64,000 bases of DNA from Trema orientale (taxonomy: Eukaryota; Streptophyta; Magnoliopsida; Rosales; Cannabaceae), in contig JXTC01000468.1 of assembly GCA_002914845.1 (NCBI GenBank), positions 62,001 to 126,000 on the forward strand. The letters run 5' to 3'. Within the stretch, counting starts at the first letter, position 1, and every line of letters starts with the position of its first letter. The notes under the pieces were generated by a model. That model had not been told where the DNA came from and ran no database searches. It worked only from the letters and a program-made list of their open reading frames with translations. The translations under genes were made by a program, and so were the position numbers. Shown here piece by piece: positions 60,136 to 64,000 of this stretch.

Positions 60136-63100
60136 TCAAGCTTTTAGTTCCTTCAAAAAGCAAAGAACAGAATTTGCAGTATTAAGAGCTGCAATGGAGC
60201 CAAAGATGTCGATTGAGTTCTGTCCTTGTTGTCCTCCAGCTATGTCTGATAGCCCCCGCATTACAATCACTGGGAATCCATTTGACAAGCTTGTCTGAAA
60301 AATTCAGTTGCATTGTTCATTAGCCAATTTTCCATGCATATGAAATACATGATATACGAGAACTGCAAAAACCTTGTAATTAATAAGGGTACTTCGGTCT
60401 TTTCACGAAATTGGTGATTTATAAATAAATTAAATTGGCTGAAATTTTAATTAAATTTGAAGGAGGGATCAAAATGGAAGACTTTGTTGAAGTTGAGGAA
60501 AAGAATTCAAATTTTTGGACTAAATTGAGGAAAAACTCGGGCTGGGGACTAAAGTGCAAAGCTGGAAGACTTTTTCTCCCCATTTCAGATCTGCTACATG
60601 TCATAATATCCCCAAATTTCATTAAATCCCTAAATTCCCCCCCTCTTTCTCTCTATCTCTCACGTTCTCTCCCTCACCTCTCCATCTCTCTTTCTTTCTT
60701 CCTCCCAAACGCTAGCTGTCGGAGCTGAACCAGTGCCAGAGCTCCGACCGCCTGCCTCTCCGATGCCGGATGAAGCCACGCAGCCCTCCTCCAGTCGACG
60801 TTGCGCAGCCTAGGCACGTGAAGGACACGCGCGAGCCGCGGCCATTCACGGCTATTTTTGGCTCTTCGGTCGCCATTCAAAGCCGAGGACCGCCACATCT
60901 CGCAAACCTGAGTCTTCTCCAACCTAGGTTGACCCTCCACTGTCATCAATTTCTGGTGAGCTTTTAAAGTTCTTTTCATCATTTTTGTAACGAAAATATA
61001 GTATTTATGTAATTACTTTGTGAAGTTCAACCATTGTTCATGAAACTTTAAGAGGCGATAATATAATTTAAGATATGAAGAAGAGTGGACAAAGTGGGTT
61101 GGCTCAAGTGGTAAGAGTACCCACTACCTAAGATCTCAGTTCTAGGTTCGAGTCACACCGGGGGTAGGCGTGAAAGCCTATTATCCCTAGTGGGGTGGGG
61201 TGGGGATTGGGTAGTAGTAGATATTTTTCTTTAATTTGTAATAAGTGGAGGTCATTAGTTAAGCCTCACTTTTAAAAAAATATATATACATATATATATG
61301 TATATGAAGAAGAGTGGTTATTTTGTGTGGAATGGATGGATTGATTGAGAGAAAATTAGATATAAAATTTGTGGTATTTATGCAAATATTTTCAAAAATT
61401 GACATGTTTGTACCTTTGGAATTAGTACCTATTAAAGCCCAAATTTAAGCTCAAGGCCTCGAAACTGAAATTGGACTTCGAAATTGGACTAAGTAAAGAT
61501 CAAGAGACGAGTTTTGCTATATAGCATCGATAAGTTTCGATATGGCACGAAATCCGAGACGTGAGGCTCGAGATTTCGCCTCCTTTTGCATGCCACGGGC
61601 CAGGTCTCAGCTCGAGGCCCAAATTAATCGAATTATATATCTAACCTAACTATTTTGGACACTAGGAATTCAGTGGTGACGTCCATTTTTCGATTTGAGC
61701 CTTCTTTGGAAAGTCACCCCTCAAAGTGAGCTCACAGGATCCTAAAACGACCTCTCGAGCGACTGGATAATTAACAGGAGATTCTACAGGTGCCGATAGC
61801 TTAGCCTAGCTATCAAGGTGAAGTAGGGGTTCAATTATCAAGTTTTATACTTATTTTGCTTTAAAATGTGCATTATGACCTATTTCTTAAAATTGTCGAA
61901 TTTCATGGATTTAATTGATTTGATTGGATATTTGATGAACTTGTGAACTGTTGAGATATATTGAATTGTTCTGGGATAGGATTGTATGGTTTTTATGCAA
62001 GTTTAAAATTTTGTTTTTAGGAAAATACAGCCGCTATGCTGCTTGATTTTCAGTAAATCCCAGAACAATACCAAATGATTTTAAAGGCATGATTTTCTTA
62101 ATATACTTGATGCATGGTTATTACATACTCAATGACATGTTGTACCTACCATAGGATCACACACTTGAGTTCAATTTTTGCATCATGGTATCTTAGATCG
62201 CTGATGAATTGCTGCAGCACTAGGTGAGAGGCCTAGTCCTCTGCGCAGGATTTGCTGACACACCTCCAGATAGTATCAGGATACTGGGTACCTCTACTAA
62301 AAAGATATCACAGGGCCGTAATGGGAGGATGAGAGCTCATTCATATACTTGTTTGATTTATGAAATGTATAATATGGTGACTTTAGTTTTGATTTTGAAT
62401 ATGTGATTACTCTTGATTATTTGAAAATTTGATTTATAAATAGATTTTGGAAAGTTACTAACAATGCAAGTTTGAAAGGTTGCATTCATTTCGAAAAGGT
62501 AATTGAATTTTTAGTAAGTATGTGAATGCTCACCTCCTTATTTTTTCTCCTCTCAGGTGATATGCAGTATGACTTGGGCAACTCTGGAGCAGAGTGATTA
62601 GGAAAAGAAGTTTGTTACTAGTTTAGTAGTTGGTAACTACTTAGTAACTCTTATTTTGGATTTGTAATAATACTTTAAGGTTCATATTTTGGACTTAGTC
62701 TATATTACCTATTACATTTACTTGTGATAATGATAGTGATGTATATGTATATTTTATAAATATTATTAACAGTCTATGTCTAATGGTGATCACAAAACTG
62801 TGGGAATTTATAACATGGATTATTTTCATAATTTTTTACAGAAGCTGTCGTTTTTCTGAAAAATCGAATTTTTTAAAATTTTCTAAAATAACTTATGAAT
62901 TTTCTCTTGTGAAATTCCCCTTCTACCACTGGCCCAGGGTTTGGGTCGTGACAAGAACAGTAGGGGAAGAAATGGTATAGTTAGAAGGAATTAGAATGTA
63001 ATTTCTTGGTAGGATAAAAGAAAAAATCTACTAGTATAATAAGTGTTTCCAAAGCGTATTTGTATACTGTTTATTTTCTAGTAATGTAATTATTTTTGAT

Positions 63101-63400
63101 ATGATGTAACGCACACACTATCACTAAGTACTTTCGAATGAAAAATCCTCATGAATAATATTTCCCAATTAATTATAGTAAAGATCTCATGCATGAATTA
63201 TAAGTAGCTAGGAAACTTGCCATGACTACGGCTGAACTTTCCATGTCTGAGGATGAAACTTTAAAAGTCTGGAAAAGGAACTCGCTATAAGCTGCATTGT
63301 CCACAAAAATGTTCGAAGTTAAACCCCTAAGCCCCACAACCAGCTTGGGCTTATTTTGGGGACATAAACTCGAATTCACACATAGTTGCAGTTCCATCCC
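60136..63400 (-). CDS. Bark storage protein-like gene P4, last two exons
   Basis: The penultimate exon is 63221-63400 (60 codons, after a TTTCAG acceptor): GMELQLCVNSSLCPQNKPKL, VVGLRGLTSNIFVDNAAYSE, FLFQTFKVSSSDMESSAVVM. The last exon is 60136-60294 (52 codons plus TGA, after TTTTTCAG): TSLSNGFPVIVMRGLSDIAG and GQQGQNSIDIFGSIAALNTA. Both are open and keep the DMESSAVVM|TSLSNG junction conserved in PNP/UDP phosphorylase-like storage proteins. The donor is GCAAGT, a GC-AG intron instead of GT-AG. The intron is 2.9 kb because it holds a solo LTR with a nested SINE. Upstream exons are not seen before the window edge. It is the best-preserved C-terminal part among the four copies and may be functional. 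Confidence 0.75.
60364..62953 (+). mobile_element. Gypsy solo LTR F with AGAAC target duplication
   Basis: It runs from TGCAAAAACCTTGTAATTAA to CCAGGGTTTGGGTCGTGACA (2590 bp including a SINE). AGAAC flanks it at 60359-60363 and 62954-62958. It shares the GC-rich coding-like block (60700-60950) and the CTCTCAGGTGA block (62553) with other LTRs here. No internal sequence remains. It lies in the P4 intron, antisense to the gene. The perfect duplication and clean ends suggest it is young compared with the Copia element. Confidence 0.9.
61089..61301 (+). mobile_element. tRNA-derived SINE inside solo LTR F
   Basis: It has a pol III A box (TGGCTCAAGTGG, 61100-61111) and B box (GGTTCGAGTC, 61145-61154) about 33 bp apart. 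An unrelated body follows, then a TTTTAAAAAAATATATATA tail. A 16-bp target duplication ATATGAAGAAGAGTGG lies at 61073-61088 and 61302-61317. Length is about 213 bp. All signs fit a LINE-mobilised plant SINE. Confidence 0.9.
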
Positions 63401-64000
63401 CTGAAAGTAACAAGAACTTCTTATGATGCGGCAGGGAAAGAGTACGAAAAAGATGACTATCACCACCAAAAGCTTTATTACCGAATACTTGAAGTTAAGG
63501 CAAAAAAGTCTTCTTGATTTTATTAATAATATAAATAACAATTAAAAAAAAAAAACTCTTTAAGCTAGAATATCTGAAATAAAAGAAATTGTGAAATCCA
63601 CTCTCATGTCTTAAATATTATTCCTTGAGAGATATATAGACTCCATTTTCCTTTTTAATATCGTTATAATGTGAAATATGATAGTGAAATCTATGAAGCA
63701 CTATATGGTGCCATATAGTGTTGACACCATATGGTGCTTCATAGCATTATTCCAAATAAATACAAACTATTAGACTTGTGAATCCCAAAATCAATTCAAG
63801 ACTTTAGAAATTCTACCTACTCCAAATTTATTTACACCTTTTAAGCTTCCAAAAACTCGGATTTAATGAGATAGTGTCAAATGTTTCAAACTGGTTTCAT
63901 TTTTGGGTGGTGTCCGTTGTTAACCATGATTTCACACTCCTTTAGCGAGTGCATTGTAGTGGATCATTCAGTAAATGCATCATAATTAATCTTTTTTATT
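63401..64000. other. P4 intron or flank to the window edge
   Basis: The expected upstream exon of P4 (VNAAAV-like) is not readable here. Apart from a strong hairpin at 63691-63744, no feature is supported. Confidence 0.4.
63691..63744. repeat. Near-perfect 20-bp inverted repeat (hairpin)
   Basis: The left arm CTATGAAGCACTATATGGTG (63691-63710) pairs with 63725-63744 with one mismatch across a 14-bp loop. The left half can also fold on its own, since ACTATATGG and CCATATAGT (63700-63719) are complementary. Alternative cruciforms are possible. It may be the core of a tiny foldback element; no target duplication was seen. Confidence 0.75.

Noticed and set aside
60674-60982. Minus-strand frame of 102 codons, Arg/Leu-rich
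   Set aside because: It is the complement of the GC-rich block in solo LTR F.
61095-61160. Possible functional tRNA gene (A and B boxes)
   Set aside because: The boxes sit in a 213-bp element with an unrelated body, an A/T-rich tail and a 16-bp target duplication, and no full cloverleaf is evident. It is a SINE.

Overview
This is nuclear DNA from a flowering plant, most likely a eudicot. It is AT-rich, its genes are split by introns, and most of it is built from nested plant transposable elements. The host genes I can recognise belong to plant families: bark storage protein-like (PNP/UDP phosphorylase superfamily), plant matrix metalloproteinase, CYP89-like cytochrome P450 and a CSC1/OSCA-type channel. 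I cannot name the species. All calls come from reading the sequence; no database search was possible.

Host genes. Four bark-storage-protein-like (BSP-like) loci lie on the minus strand across the window. P1 (1420-2921) carries exons 1-3 with a signal peptide and runs off the left edge. P2 (about 26.8-27.7 kb) and P3 (about 30.9-31.4 kb) are broken sister copies inside a local duplication. P4 (60136-63400) has two intact C-terminal exons and probably starts beyond the right edge. A single-exon matrix metalloproteinase gene lies at 13891-14828 (+); it has one frameshift between an intact signal/propeptide part and an intact catalytic part. Between Gypsy LTR pieces lie a C-terminal CSC1-like exon (about 22.5 kb) and a CYP89-like P450 fragment (23.2-24.6 kb). 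The P450 exon is split by a solo LTR.

Mobile DNA, left to right. MITEs of one family sit in (AT)n tracts (0.1-1.2 kb and 42.2-45.5 kb). Two truncated CACTA elements start at 4816 and 9305. Gypsy LTR pieces of related families lie at 7.6-8.2, 16.7-18.8, 23.3-24.4, 24.6-25.4, 43.2-45.4 and 60.4-63.0 kb; two of them are solo LTRs with perfect 5-bp target duplications. An old Copia element (31455-40898, 5-bp target duplication) sits in an intron of P3, just upstream of a splice acceptor. Its 5' LTR was later entered by a 6.9-kb Mutator-like element whose transposase gene is readable on the minus strand. A second Copia fragment lies at 46.6-47.9 kb. A complete 10.2-kb CACTA element (48714-58914) has matching ends, a 3-bp target duplication and two divergent genes, TNP2-like (-) and TNPA-like (+), both decayed. 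A tRNA-derived SINE with a 16-bp target duplication sits inside the 60.4-63.0 kb solo LTR.

I found no new multi-gene system. The most unusual things are two Mutator-transposase introns that are copies of each other, duplicated long palindromes and a 180-bp tandem array in the same element, defects shared by P2 and P3, and the way successive elements have targeted the BSP-like introns and exons.
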